Shown: in pieces, positions 51,834 through 60,997 of the stretch | How the letters are laid out: every line of letters starts with the position of its first letter | How positions within the stretch are numbered: position 1 is the stretch's first letter | NCBI RefSeq assembly: GCF_009738225.1 | Contig: NZ_CP018187.1 | Span: 940,501 to 1,004,500, forward strand | Reading direction: 5' to 3' | DNA: 64,000 bases | Source of the DNA: Streptococcus salivarius | Lineage (GTDB): Bacteria; Bacillota; Bacilli; Lactobacillales; Streptococcaceae | Program-made: the position numbers and the translations under genes | The notes under the pieces: model-generated | Seen by the model: only the letters and a program-made list of their open reading frames with translations | What the model was told of the DNA's origin: nothing | Database searches by the model: none

Positions 51834-52691
51834 GTGATTCGAGCAACCAACCAATTGACAGAAAAAGAACGAAAGGGAGCAAAAGCATTGATTGCTAGCT
51901 GTCAAGCCTATGACCAAACCTTTCGAGAACCTTATCTCTCCAATATGCTTAATTTTGATCCCAATATGCCGGCCTTTTTCCTCTATTATCAAGAGGGAGA
52001 GTTGCTTGGTTTATTAACGGTTTATGCTGATGACCATGATGTGGAAGTGGCGATTTTAGTTGCCCCAGATTATCGCCGCAAAGGCATTGCGAGGAGTTTG
52101 TTTGACAAATTTCAGAAGGAAACAGCAGCTTACCCTATTCGCTCAGTGACCTTTCAGACAGAGCGTGTTTTTCTAGATCGTCATCCTGATCTGGCAAGTC
52201 ATTGGGGGGTGGTTGAGGATGAAGAGACCGAAACCTGGCTAGGACGAGATAAAACACCATATGCTCTGGATTCTCGTTCAGATGTCAAGGTGCTCTTAGC
52301 AGACCCCGCTTATGTAGAAGAAATAGCCCAACTCCACCACCAAGCCTTTTCTGATCCAGAGGAAACGCTCGATGTGAGTCGCAGATACATTACAGAGGCC
52401 TTGAAGGATTCCGATGGCCTACTTTACATTCTCCTCAAAGAAGCTCAGGTCATTGGAGTTTGTACGGTCGATTTATCTGGAAATAGCAACTACCTCTATG
52501 GACTTGCGATTGCTGAAGCTTATCGTGGACAGGGCTATGGCAGCTATCTGGCAAAATCAGTCGTCAATCAACTCATTGAGCATAACGATAAGCCCTTTCA
52601 AATTGCAGTAGAAGATAGCAATATTGGAGCAAAACGTTTGTATGAAAATATTGGCTTTGTCAAACAAACCCAGGTGGTTTACTTGAAATAG
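51834..52691 (+). CDS. Tandem GNAT-domain acetyltransferase
   Basis: 285 residues with two GNAT-like halves. The first has the acetyl-CoA loop VAPDYRRKGIARSL (about 80-95), the second IAEAYRGQGYGSYL (about 225-240), followed by EDSNIGAKRLYENIGF, the typical GNAT C-terminal part. Substrate unknown. Start is GTG with AAAGGAG eight bases upstream; there is no better ATG. Confidence 0.82.
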   Translation: MIRATNQLTEKERKGAKALIASCQAYDQTFREPYLSNMLNFDPNMPAFFLYYQEGELLGLLTVYADDHDVEVAILVAPDYRRKGIARSLFDKFQKETAAYPIRSVTFQTERVFLDRHPDLASHWGVVEDEETETWLGRDKTPYALDSRSDVKVLLADPAYVEEIAQLHHQAFSDPEETLDVSRRYITEALKDSDGLLYILLKEAQVIGVCTVDLSGNSNYLYGLAIAEAYRGQGYGSYLAKSVVNQLIEHNDKPFQIAVEDSNIGAKRLYENIGFVKQTQVVYLK

Positions 52692-52782
52692 AAATGATAG
52701 ACGCAATACTGATACTCTCTTTTAGTATAGAGTTGCTATTATCTTAAGTAGAAAAATAGTTTTAGAAAAGAAGGAATACTTA

Positions 52783-53169
52783 ATGGAAATTAAAATTAAA
52801 AACAAAATAAAAGTAGGCGATCAAACGGAGATTATCGAAGAAATCCACACTTGTGAGGTTATGGAAAAAGGAGATTTTACTTATCTTGTTCACCATAATT
52901 CCGAGAAAGAAAAAGTGGTTATTAAGTTGAATCAGGAAGAGCTGGTGATGACACGCTTTTCTAATCCTAAATCCATTATGCGTTTTTCTGCTAAGGTACC
53001 TGCCTTAGTCCACATTCCGACACCGCTTGGTACCCAGCATTTTCTAACAGATACTAGTCTATTTGCACATGACCCGAATGGCCAAACAGTTGATGTTCAT
53101 TATCAATTGAAACATCCAGAAACAGAAGACGTTTTTGCTGATTATGAATTAGAGGTTTCTTGGTTTTAA
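52783..53169 (+). CDS. DUF1934 family protein
   Basis: 128 residues, beta-rich, no signal peptide; a calycin-like small barrel is the known fold of DUF1934 (YwiB-like). Segments LVMTRFSNPKSIMRF and IPTPLGTQHFLTDT are typical. Function unknown. SD AAGAAGGAA lies before the ATG. It is followed by the promoter of the Mn-riboswitch unit. Confidence 0.78.
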   Translation: MEIKIKNKIKVGDQTEIIEEIHTCEVMEKGDFTYLVHHNSEKEKVVIKLNQEELVMTRFSNPKSIMRFSAKVPALVHIPTPLGTQHFLTDTSLFAHDPNGQTVDVHYQLKHPETEDVFADYELEVSWF

Positions 53170-53195
53170 TTTTTGAAAAAATAGAATCATTTTGC

Positions 53196-53223
53196 TTGAA
53201 TAAAGAATAATTTATGATAAAAT
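53196..53223 (+). promoter_or_regulatory. Promoter of the cation ATPase gene
   Basis: TTGAAT, 16 bases including TGa, TAAAAT. Confidence 0.6.
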
Positions 53224-53229
53224 GTAAAG

Positions 53230-53334
53230 TACAAATAAGGGAGTAGCAGGCGACTTTAATCATGAGATTTGATTAACAGTTGCGATTATGTCGTCATTAC
53301 GAAATTTTACATTTCCGGCATATTCTTAAACAGC
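53230..53334 (+). promoter_or_regulatory. yybP-ykoY manganese riboswitch aptamer
   Basis: The leader carries AAGGGAGTAGC and GGCGA near its start and GTCGTCATTACG / TTTCCGGC near its end, with outer arms AATGTAAA (53221-53228) and TTTTACATT (53306-53314) able to pair. This is the layout of yybP-ykoY Mn2+ riboswitches, which precede Mn/Ca efflux ATPases (MgtA) in streptococci. It is followed by an intrinsic terminator, so Mn2+ binding would prevent termination and switch the exporter on. Confidence 0.75.
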
Positions 53335-53373
53335 GAGACTTGTTTTTAATTAAACAAGTCTCTTTTTGTATAA
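53335..53373 (+). terminator. Riboswitch expression-platform terminator
   Basis: AGAGACTTGTTT / AAACAAGTCTCTTTTTG hairpin, about 60 bases before the ATPase start codon and thus in the leader. Confidence 0.8.
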
Positions 53374-53433
53374 TTTTTTATATAAAAAGAGTCTTGTTAG
53401 CCATTTTTCCCTATAGAGAAGGAGGAGATTATT

Positions 53434-56118
53434 TTGTCGAAAGAACAAAGTAAAGCCTTGTTTTATACACAAGGAGAGGAAGAAGTCCTAAAAAGCTTGG
53501 ACACTTCCATTGATGGTTTGTCTACTGCACAAGCCAAGGAACGATTGGATGCCTATGGCTATAACGAGTTGGATGAAGGTGAAAAACGCAGCCTCTTGTC
53601 AAAATTCATCGATCAGTTTAAAGATTTGATGATTATCATCTTGCTTGTCGCAGCCGCCCTTTCTGTTATTACAGAAGGTATGCATGGTCTGACCGATGCC
53701 TGCATTATTTTAGCCGTTGTTGTTTTGAATGCAGCCTTTGGTGTTTATCAAGAAGGACAAGCAGAAGCGGCTATTGAAGCTCTTAAAAACATGTCAAGCC
53801 CTCTGGCTCGTGTGCGTCGTGATGGCAATGTGGTTGAAATTGATTCACGCGAATTGGTTCCTGGAGATATCGTCTTGCTTGAAGCTGGTGATGTTGTTCC
53901 AGCTGATATGCGTTTGCTCGAAGCTGCCTCACTTAAGATTGAAGAAGCTGCCCTTACAGGTGAATCCGTTCCAGTTGAAAAGGATATTACTGAGACGGTT
54001 GAAGCAGAAGCCGGAATTGGTGACCGTGTGAATATGGGGTACCAAAACTCAAACGTTACTTACGGTCGTGGTACTGGAGTGGTTACCAATACTGGTATGT
54101 ATACTGAAGTTGGTAAGATTGCTGATATGCTAGCTAATGCGGACGAATCACAAACGCCGTTGAAGCAAAGTTTGGAGCAATTGTCTAAGACTTTGACTTA
54201 TCTTATTATTGCTATTGCCTTAGTGACATTCTTGGTTAGTGTCTTCATTCGTGGTGAACAGCCCCTTGAAGGTTTGATGGTTGCCGTTGCTCTAGCCGTT
54301 GCAGCGATTCCTGAAGGTTTGCCTGCTATTGTAACGATTCTCTTGTCACTTGGAACAACGAGTCTTGCCAAACGCAATTCAATTGTGCGTAAATTGCCAG
54401 CTGTTGAGACTCTTGGTTCAACTGAGATTATCGCATCAGATAAGACTGGTACCTTAACCATGAACCAAATGACTGTTGAAAAAGTCTATACAAACGGTCA
54501 ATTGCAAAGCGCTACTACTGAACTTGGTGCTGACAATACAACCCTTCGTATTATGAACTTTGCCAATGATACCAAGGTGGACCCAGATGGTAAGCTAATT
54601 GGGGATCCAACGGAAACAGCCCTTGTTCAATTTGGTTTGGACCACAACTTTGATGTTCGTGACGTCTTGAAATCAGAGCCTCGTGTGGCAGAGTTGCCAT
54701 TTGACTCTGAGCGTAAACTCATGTCTACCATCCATAAGGAAGCAGACGGTTCATACTTTATCGCTGTCAAGGGTGCCCCTGACCAATTGCTAAAACGCGT
54801 GTCTCGTATTGAAATCAATGGTGAGGTTCGTCCTATCACGGATGAAGATAAACAAGCTATCCTTGCAACTAATAAGGACTTGGCAAAACAAGCTCTTCGT
54901 GTCTTGATGATGGCTTATAAGACAAGCAACGAAATCCCAACTTTGGAATCTGAGATTGTTGAGTCTGATTTGATTTTCTCAGGCTTGGTAGGTATGATTG
55001 ACCCAGAACGTCCTGAGGCTGCAGAAGCTGTTCGTGTCGCTAAAGAAGCGGGTATCCGTCCAATCATGATCACGGGTGACCACCAAGATACGGCAGAAGC
55101 CATTGCCAAGCGTCTCGGGATCATCGATCCAAATGATACGGAAGATCATGTCTTTACTGGCGCTGAGCTTAATGAGCTTTCTGATGAAGAATTCCAGAAA
55201 GTCTTCAAACAGTACTCTGTCTATGCGCGTGTGTCTCCTGAACACAAGGTTCGTATCGTCAAGGCTTGGCAAAATGATGGCAAGGTTGTTGCTATGACAG
55301 GTGACGGGGTTAATGATGCACCATCACTTAAAACAGCTGATATTGGTATCGGTATGGGAATCACAGGTACAGAGGTTTCTAAGGGAGCTTCTGATATGGT
55401 CCTTGCCGATGATAACTTTGCGACAATCATCGTTGCCGTAGAAGAAGGGCGTAAAGTCTTCTCAAATATTCAAAAATCAATCCAGTACCTCTTGTCAGCC
55501 AACATGGCCGAAGTCTTTATTATCTTCTTTGCCACACTGTTTGGTTGGGATGTGCTACAACCAGTACACCTTCTCTGGATTAACTTGGTAACAGACACCC
55601 TTCCAGCCATCGCTCTTGGTGTTGAGCCAGCAGAACCAGGTATTATGACTCATAAACCTCGTGGACGTCAATCGAACTTCTTTGATGGTGGTGTCTTCGG
55701 TGCTATCATGTATCAAGGTGTTTTCCAAACCATCCTCGTTCTTGCAGTATATGGTTGGGGCCTTGTCTTCCCAGAGCACCATACACAAGCAGAAATTCAT
55801 GCGGATGCCCTTACAATGGCTTTTGCAACACTTGGATTAATTCAGTTGCTCCATGCCTTTAACGTTAAATCTGTGTATCAATCAGTCTTTAAAGTTGGTC
55901 TCTTTAGAAACAAGACTTTCAACTGGGCAATTCCAGTAGCCTTCGTTCTTTTGATGGCAACTATTGTAGTGCCTGGATTTAATAACCTCTTCCATGTGTC
56001 ACACCTTAGTCTGACACAATGGCTTTCAGTTATTGTAGGTTCTTTCTTGATTGTGGTATTGGTTGAATTAGTCAAAGCTATTCAACGTGCCCTTGGTAAG
56101 GATAAGAACGCTATTTAA
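53434..56118 (+). CDS. mgtA: P-type Ca2+/Mn2+-exporting ATPase
   Basis: 894 residues, P2A (PacL-like) ATPase. Actuator motif LTGESVPVEK, M4 ion site AIPEGLPAIV, phosphorylated Asp336 in SDKTGTLT, KGAPDQL nucleotide site, TGDGVNDAPSLK hinge and ten membrane helices. It pumps divalent cations out of the cell. The Mn-type riboswitch upstream and the pneumococcal precedent point to manganese (and calcium) efflux. Start is TTG, seven bases after AAGGAGGAG, with no nearby ATG. The symbol follows pneumococcal usage and does not imply Mg2+ import. Confidence 0.88.
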   Translation: MSKEQSKALFYTQGEEEVLKSLDTSIDGLSTAQAKERLDAYGYNELDEGEKRSLLSKFIDQFKDLMIIILLVAAALSVITEGMHGLTDACIILAVVVLNAAFGVYQEGQAEAAIEALKNMSSPLARVRRDGNVVEIDSRELVPGDIVLLEAGDVVPADMRLLEAASLKIEEAALTGESVPVEKDITETVEAEAGIGDRVNMGYQNSNVTYGRGTGVVTNTGMYTEVGKIADMLANADESQTPLKQSLEQLSKTLTYLIIAIALVTFLVSVFIRGEQPLEGLMVAVALAVAAIPEGLPAIVTILLSLGTTSLAKRNSIVRKLPAVETLGSTEIIASDKTGTLTMNQMTVEKVYTNGQLQSATTELGADNTTLRIMNFANDTKVDPDGKLIGDPTETALVQFGLDHNFDVRDVLKSEPRVAELPFDSERKLMSTIHKEADGSYFIAVKGAPDQLLKRVSRIEINGEVRPITDEDKQAILATNKDLAKQALRVLMMAYKTSNEIPTLESEIVESDLIFSGLVGMIDPERPEAAEAVRVAKEAGIRPIMITGDHQDTAEAIAKRLGIIDPNDTEDHVFTGAELNELSDEEFQKVFKQYSVYARVSPEHKVRIVKAWQNDGKVVAMTGDGVNDAPSLKTADIGIGMGITGTEVSKGASDMVLADDNFATIIVAVEEGRKVFSNIQKSIQYLLSANMAEVFIIFFATLFGWDVLQPVHLLWINLVTDTLPAIALGVEPAEPGIMTHKPRGRQSNFFDGGVFGAIMYQGVFQTILVLAVYGWGLVFPEHHTQAEIHADALTMAFATLGLIQLLHAFNVKSVYQSVFKVGLFRNKTFNWAIPVAFVLLMATIVVPGFNNLFHVSHLSLTQWLSVIVGSFLIVVLVELVKAIQRALGKDKNAI

Positions 56119-56123
56119 GACAT

Positions 56124-56154
56124 AAAGTCAGAGATAATGGTCTCTGGCTTTTTC
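56124..56154 (+). terminator. Terminator after the cation ATPase
   Basis: AAAGTCAGAGA / TCTCTGGCTTTTTC stem-loop. Confidence 0.75.
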
Positions 56155-56227
56155 TTATCACATCTTGAATTCAGGAGGAGTCTTGTTTATAATTGAAGAG
56201 AAATGATCACAAGTTAAGGAGAAGGCC

Positions 56228-56974
56228 ATGAACGAGACTATTAAGACACAACTCAATCACCGTAGCATCCGTCAATTTAAACCTCTAGCTTTGACACGAG
56301 AAGAAGTTACCCTTTTGGTTGATGTTGCCAGACATACAGCAACGAGTAATTTTAGACAGTCCTATTCGATTATCAGTATTACTGATGAAATATTGAAGAA
56401 AGAAATTGCAGAGATTGCCAACCAGCCTTATATTCCAAATGCTGGACATCTATTTGTATTTGTTGTGGACCAAAGACGTAACACACTGATTGCAGAGGCA
56501 AAAGGCGCTGAAGCCTTGGTCCAAGGTAGTCCTGAACGCTTTATTTCGGCCTTCTCGGATGCTATGATAGCGGCTCAAAATATGGTAGTAGCTGCTGAGA
56601 GTTTAGGTATGGGAACAGTTTACCTTGGCAGTATCTTGAATGATAACGCTAAACTTTCAGAGCTTCTCAAACTTCCAAAGTATGTCTATCCAGCAGTAGG
56701 ATTAGCAGTTGGTTGGCCAGATCAAGAACCGCAGCTTAAACCTCGTTTACCCCGTCACGTCATCCATATGGAAAATTATTATCGGGACTTAGAACATCCC
56801 TTAGAGGAGCTAAAAGATTACGACGCTGAAGTTCATGAGTATTATGACCTTCGTGATCTCAATAACAGAGTTGATGAATTTACAACACAGATTGCAAAGA
56901 CAATGGATCAATCCGTTGCCAATCGTGCGAATACCTTGAAGGACCTTCAAAAGCAGGGATTTTTCACCGACTAA
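56228..56974 (+). CDS. NfsA-type NADPH-dependent FMN oxidoreductase
   Basis: 248 residues, nitroreductase superfamily, NfsA/FRP branch: HRSIRQFKP at the start binds FMN phosphate, TATSNFRQSYSIISITD, and GMGTVYLGSIL further on. It reduces flavins, quinones or nitro compounds with NADPH. SD AAGGAGAAGG precedes ATG. Convergent with the phosphoesterase gene; an AACGAC / GTCGTT hairpin lies between. Confidence 0.87.
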   Translation: MNETIKTQLNHRSIRQFKPLALTREEVTLLVDVARHTATSNFRQSYSIISITDEILKKEIAEIANQPYIPNAGHLFVFVVDQRRNTLIAEAKGAEALVQGSPERFISAFSDAMIAAQNMVVAAESLGMGTVYLGSILNDNAKLSELLKLPKYVYPAVGLAVGWPDQEPQLKPRLPRHVIHMENYYRDLEHPLEELKDYDAEVHEYYDLRDLNNRVDEFTTQIAKTMDQSVANRANTLKDLQKQGFFTD

Positions 56975-56975
56975 A

Positions 56976-56997
56976 AAACGACTCCTAAAGGGTCGTT
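56976..56997. terminator. Short convergent terminator hairpin
   Basis: AACGACTC-CTAAA-GGGTCGTT between the nitroreductase and phosphoesterase genes, overlapping neither ORF by more than a few bases. Confidence 0.5.
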
Positions 56998-57855
56998 CTA
57001 CAAATCAAATAGTGTCATGGATGAAAGGAACTCATTTGCCAGTTCCTTTTTTTCATATTCTAAAAACTCCGACCGTTTCTTGACCAGGTTGTAACGTTTG
57101 GAGAGGTTCCATGTTCCAGTAGGATTGAGTTCAGGGTGATTGGAAACAAAGTCGATGGTTAAATCCCATTCTCGTCGGTATCCAAGAGGACGCGAGTGAT
57201 AGGTTACGCCATCAATAGTTACCGTCCCATAACTGCGGTGGGCATGACCAAAAACAACATCTTTAACGCCATACTTGGCGAAAATCTGGTGGAATTTTTC
57301 CGAGCCTAAGTAGGCATTAAAAGGTGTGAAACGTTGATGCGTCATGGTAAAGCGGCTGTGAGGAACAAAGTGCATGGCAACTATAAGGTTACTAGTGTCT
57401 AACTCACTTAAGACATTATCTAGCCTTTTAAGACTAGTTTGACAGATATCCGGATCAGTCCCCAATCGTTTAAGTCGTCGGTCGAACCAAAGTTGTTTCT
57501 TACGTTTAAGAATCTTATCTAACGTTTCATCTGAATAGGAATAGTCATACCACCCGTGAAAAGCCAATAATGTCTTACTACCTAAATTTATCACCTGAAA
57601 ATCAAGATTATCAATAAGGTCATCTTCTAAATCAAGCATATCATGATTGCCTAAATTATAGGTGACCTTGACCTCCTTAGACAGTTTTCGTAGAAAGGGT
57701 TTTGTGTCGATAAAATAATGGTTAGAAATATCACCAGCGATATGGAGATGGCTAACCTCTTGATTTTTTAGGCACTTTATAAGAGTATCAATTTCATATG
57801 TTTCAAAGTGATTTATATCAATATGTAAATCACTCATTATTGCAAGTCTCGTCAT
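56998..57855 (-). CDS. Metallophosphoesterase (TIGR03729-like)
   Basis: 285 residues, calcineurin-like phosphoesterase with the full metal set: SDLHID (8-13), AGDISNH, YNLGNHDML, and FGHAHRS near 200. It fits the Lactobacillales group of putative phosphoesterases labelled TIGR03729. Substrate unknown. It is monocistronic and divergent from queG, sharing an interval of about 90 bases. Confidence 0.82.
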   Translation of the reverse strand: MTRLAIMSDLHIDINHFETYEIDTLIKCLKNQEVSHLHIAGDISNHYFIDTKPFLRKLSKEVKVTYNLGNHDMLDLEDDLIDNLDFQVINLGSKTLLAFHGWYDYSYSDETLDKILKRKKQLWFDRRLKRLGTDPDICQTSLKRLDNVLSELDTSNLIVAMHFVPHSRFTMTHQRFTPFNAYLGSEKFHQIFAKYGVKDVVFGHAHRSYGTVTIDGVTYHSRPLGYRREWDLTIDFVSNHPELNPTGTWNLSKRYNLVKKRSEFLEYEKKELANEFLSSMTLFDL

Positions 57856-57913
57856 AGAAACATTGTAACAAAAAGGTTAAGGCTTGTCTGTAAATGAAGA
57901 TGGTGGAAAATAC

Positions 57914-57942
57914 TTGCCCTTAGACTACAATTTCATTATGAT
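57914..57942 (+). promoter_or_regulatory. Promoter of queG
   Basis: TTGCCC, 17 bases, TATGAT, then six bases and ATG. No SD follows, so leaderless translation is predicted. Confidence 0.6.
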
Positions 57943-57948
57943 AAGAAT

Positions 57949-59067
57949 ATGGATATCAAATTAGAAATACAAAAGATGGCCAAGGAGATTGGCATTTCAA
58001 AAATTGGTTTTACAACCGCCGATGATTTCGCCTATCTGGAAAAATCCCTTCGACTTGGTATCGAAGAAGGGCGAACAACAGGTTTTGAACATAAAAATAT
58101 TGAAGAGCGTATTTATCCTAAGTTGACCTTGGAATCAGCTAAAACCATCATTTCCATTGCAGTTGCCTATCCGCATAAGCTGCCACAACAACCTCAAAAA
58201 ACAGAATATAAGCGTGGCAAAATCACTCCAAATTCATGGGGTCTAGATTATCACTATGTTTTGCAGGACAAACTAAAACGCCTTGCAGAAGGTATTGAAA
58301 AACTGACGGAAAACTTCGAATATAAAGGTATGGTGGATACTGGAGCTCTGGTCGATACAGCAGTGGCCAAGCGAGCTGGAATAGGCTTTATCGGGAAGAA
58401 TGGACTAGTGATTTCGAAAGAATACGGGTCCTACATGTATCTTGGCGAGCTTATCACTAATCTAGAGATTGAACCAGACCAAGAAGTTGATTATGGTTGT
58501 GGGGATTGCCGTCGTTGTCTGGATGCCTGTCCGACATCTTGTCTCATCGGCGATGGGACTATGAATGCCCGTCGTTGTCTATCCTTTCAAACACAGGATA
58601 AAGGCATGATGGATATGGAGTTTCGAAAGAAGATAAAGACTGTTATCTATGGTTGTGACATTTGTCAGATTTCCTGTCCATATAACAGAGGTATCGATAA
58701 TCCACTGGCTTCGGACATTGATCCTGAGCTTGCCATGCCCGAATTACTTCCTTTTCTTGAGCTGACCAACAAATCTTTCAAGGAGAAATTTGGGATGATT
58801 GCCGGTTCATGGCGCGGGAAGAATATTCTTCAACGTAATGCTATTATTGCCTTGGCTAACCTACATGATCGCAATGCTATAGTCAAACTGATGGAGATAA
58901 TTGATAAGAATAATAATCCCATCCATACGGCGACTGCCATTTGGGCTCTCGGTGAGATTGTTAAGAAACCCGATGAGGCTATGTTAGATTACATGAGGGA
59001 ACTGTCACCTAAGGATGAAGAATCCCAAGCAGAGTGGGAGCTTGTGTGTGCAAAATGGCAAATTTAA
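57949..59067 (+). CDS. queG: Epoxyqueuosine reductase
   Basis: 372 residues. Cobalamin-binding N-terminal domain, two [4Fe-4S] motifs (CGDCRRCLDACP near 184-195 and CDICQISCP near 235), and C-terminal HEAT-like helices (RNAIIALANLHD, TATAIWALGEIV). It performs the last step of queuosine formation in tRNA. The start is assigned by the family N terminus and the promoter. A neighbour inverted repeat (TTATGCT / AGCATAA, 59073-59093) follows the stop. Confidence 0.92.
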   Translation: MDIKLEIQKMAKEIGISKIGFTTADDFAYLEKSLRLGIEEGRTTGFEHKNIEERIYPKLTLESAKTIISIAVAYPHKLPQQPQKTEYKRGKITPNSWGLDYHYVLQDKLKRLAEGIEKLTENFEYKGMVDTGALVDTAVAKRAGIGFIGKNGLVISKEYGSYMYLGELITNLEIEPDQEVDYGCGDCRRCLDACPTSCLIGDGTMNARRCLSFQTQDKGMMDMEFRKKIKTVIYGCDICQISCPYNRGIDNPLASDIDPELAMPELLPFLELTNKSFKEKFGMIAGSWRGKNILQRNAIIALANLHDRNAIVKLMEIIDKNNNPIHTATAIWALGEIVKKPDEAMLDYMRELSPKDEESQAEWELVCAKWQI

Positions 59068-59072
59068 GTGAT

Positions 59073-59093
59073 TTATGCTAGAATTAAGCATAA
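59073..59093. other. Perfect inverted repeat between queG and prfB
   Basis: TTATGCT-AGAATTA-AGCATAA; it overlaps a possible extended -10 (TGcTAGAAT). Operator or weak terminator, undecided. Confidence 0.35.
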
Positions 59094-59119
59094 TACTATA
59101 AAATGGAGGAAACCTATCC

Positions 59120-60218
59120 ATGGAAGTGGCAGAAATTCGCCAAAAAATCTCTGAAAATCAAGAGAAGCTCGTGAGCTTCGGGAGGTCTCTTTGACTTAGA
59201 TCGTTTGGAAGAGGATATTGCGCTCCTCGAAAACCGAATGACTGAGCCAGACTTTTGGGATGATAATATTGCAGCTCAAAAGACCTCACAAGAGTTAAAT
59301 GAGCTAAAAATGAAATACGAAACTTTCAACAATATGCAAGAACTCTCTGACGAGACAGAGCTTTATTTAGAAATGTTGGAAGAAGATGATAGTGTTCAAG
59401 AAGAGCTTGAAGAAACACTCGAAAAACTTGATAAGATTATGACAAGTTACGAGATGACATTGCTCTTGTCTGAACCATATGATCATAACAATGCGATCCT
59501 GGAAATTCACCCAGGCTCTGGTGGGACAGAAGCTCAAGACTGGGCTGATATGTTGCTCCGTATGTACCAACGTTATGGAAATGCCAAAGGTTTCAAGGTA
59601 GAAACTTTGGATTATCAGGCGGGTGATGAGGCTGGAATCAAATCTGTAACCCTTGCTTTTGAAGGACCTAATGCTTATGGTTTCCTCAAGTCAGAAATGG
59701 GTGTCCACCGTTTGGTTCGTATTTCACCATTTGACTCTGCCAAACGTCGTCATACCTCATTTACATCAGTGGAAGTCATGCCTGAATTGGATGATACCAT
59801 TGAAGTTGAGATTCGTGATGATGATATCAAGATGGATACATTCCGCTCAGGTGGTGCAGGTGGTCAGAACGTCAACAAGGTTTCTACAGGTGTGCGTTTG
59901 ACCCACATTCCAACAGGTATTGTTGTAGCTTCAACGGTCGACCGTACACAATACGGAAACCGCGACCGTGCGATGAAGATGCTACAAGCTAAGCTCTATC
60001 AAATGGAGCAAGAAAAGAAAGCAGAAGAAGTGAATGCTTTGAAAGGTGATAAGAAAGAAATCACTTGGGGAAGTCAAATTCGCTCATACGTTTTCACGCC
60101 ATATACCATGGTTAAAGATCACCGTACAGGCTATGAAGTTGCCCAGGTTGATAAGGTAATGGATGGAGATATTGAAGGCTTCATCGATGCCTACCTCAAG
60201 TGGCGTATGGAAGAATAG
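59120..60218 (+). CDS. prfB: Peptide chain release factor 2, with programmed +1 frameshift
   Basis: ATG 59120 (AAATGGAGGA upstream) opens a 24-codon frame ending at an in-frame UGA (59192-59194). The stretch GGGAGG-TCT-CTT-TGA-C is the classical RF2 frameshift site: internal SD, CUU slip codon, UGA. Shifting by one base continues as DLDRLEED and gives a 365-residue protein. Motifs SPF ([10 protein letters not shown]) and GGQ ([11 protein letters not shown]) identify RF2, which reads UGA and UAA. Low RF2 slows termination at the UGA and favours the shift, an autoregulatory loop. Annotation from the TTG at 59205 would miss the N terminus. Confidence 0.93.
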
Positions 60219-60304
60219 TAATGATATACTTTTTTTAAGTATTTAGATACTCTATCTCAATGAAAGGAAGGCTTCAGCTATTTTAGTAGTTGAATACTGA
60301 CATT

Positions 60305-60997
60305 ATGGCTCTTATTGAATTAAAAGATGTTACTAAGAAGTATGATAAGTCAACAACAGCCCTTAGACACATTGATTTGTCTGTTAACTCTGGGGAGTTT
60401 GTTTACTTAGTCGGCCCTTCTGGTGCTGGTAAATCAAGTTTAATTCGCTTGTTCTACCAAGAAGAAAAATTAACGAGTGGTTCTATGAAGGTTGGAGAGT
60501 TTGATTTAACCCGACTTCGTAAGAAAGATGTTCCACTCTTAAGACGTTCTATTGGAGTTGTTTTCCAGGATTATAAACTCCTTCCAAAGAAAACAGCTTT
60601 TGAAAACGTTGCATATGCCATGGAAGTTATTGGTGAGAAACCTCGTCATATCAAGAAACGGGTGACAGAGGTTCTCGAGTTGGTTGGTCTTAAACACAAG
60701 ATGCGTTCATTCCCAAATCAATTGTCTGGTGGTGAGCAACAACGTGTCGCTATTGCGCGTGCTATCGTCAATAATCCAAAAGTGTTGATTGCGGATGAAC
60801 CAACAGGGAACTTGGACCCAGAGATTTCATGGGAAATTATGCAAGTCCTTGAACGTATTAACTTGCAAGGGACTACCATTATAATGGCAACCCATAACTC
60901 AACTATCGTTAATAACCTTCGTCATCGTGTCGTAGCGATTGAAGAAGGACGTATTGTTCGTGATGAAGAGGAAGGAGAGTACGGTTACCATGATTAG
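60305..60997 (+). CDS. ftsE: Cell division ATP-binding protein FtsE
   Basis: 230 residues: Walker A GPSGAGKSS, signature LSGGEQQRVAIARAI, Walker B VLIADEPTGNLDP. With FtsX it forms an ABC-type machine that activates the wall hydrolase PcsB in streptococci. ATG 60305 gives the family N terminus (MALIELKDV); a longer frame from 60290 has no support. The only strong SD-like sequence (AAAGGAAGG, 60263) is 33 bases away. The gene overlaps ftsX by eight bases. Confidence 0.93.
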   Translation: MALIELKDVTKKYDKSTTALRHIDLSVNSGEFVYLVGPSGAGKSSLIRLFYQEEKLTSGSMKVGEFDLTRLRKKDVPLLRRSIGVVFQDYKLLPKKTAFENVAYAMEVIGEKPRHIKKRVTEVLELVGLKHKMRSFPNQLSGGEQQRVAIARAIVNNPKVLIADEPTGNLDPEISWEIMQVLERINLQGTTIIMATHNSTIVNNLRHRVVAIEEGRIVRDEEEGEYGYHD

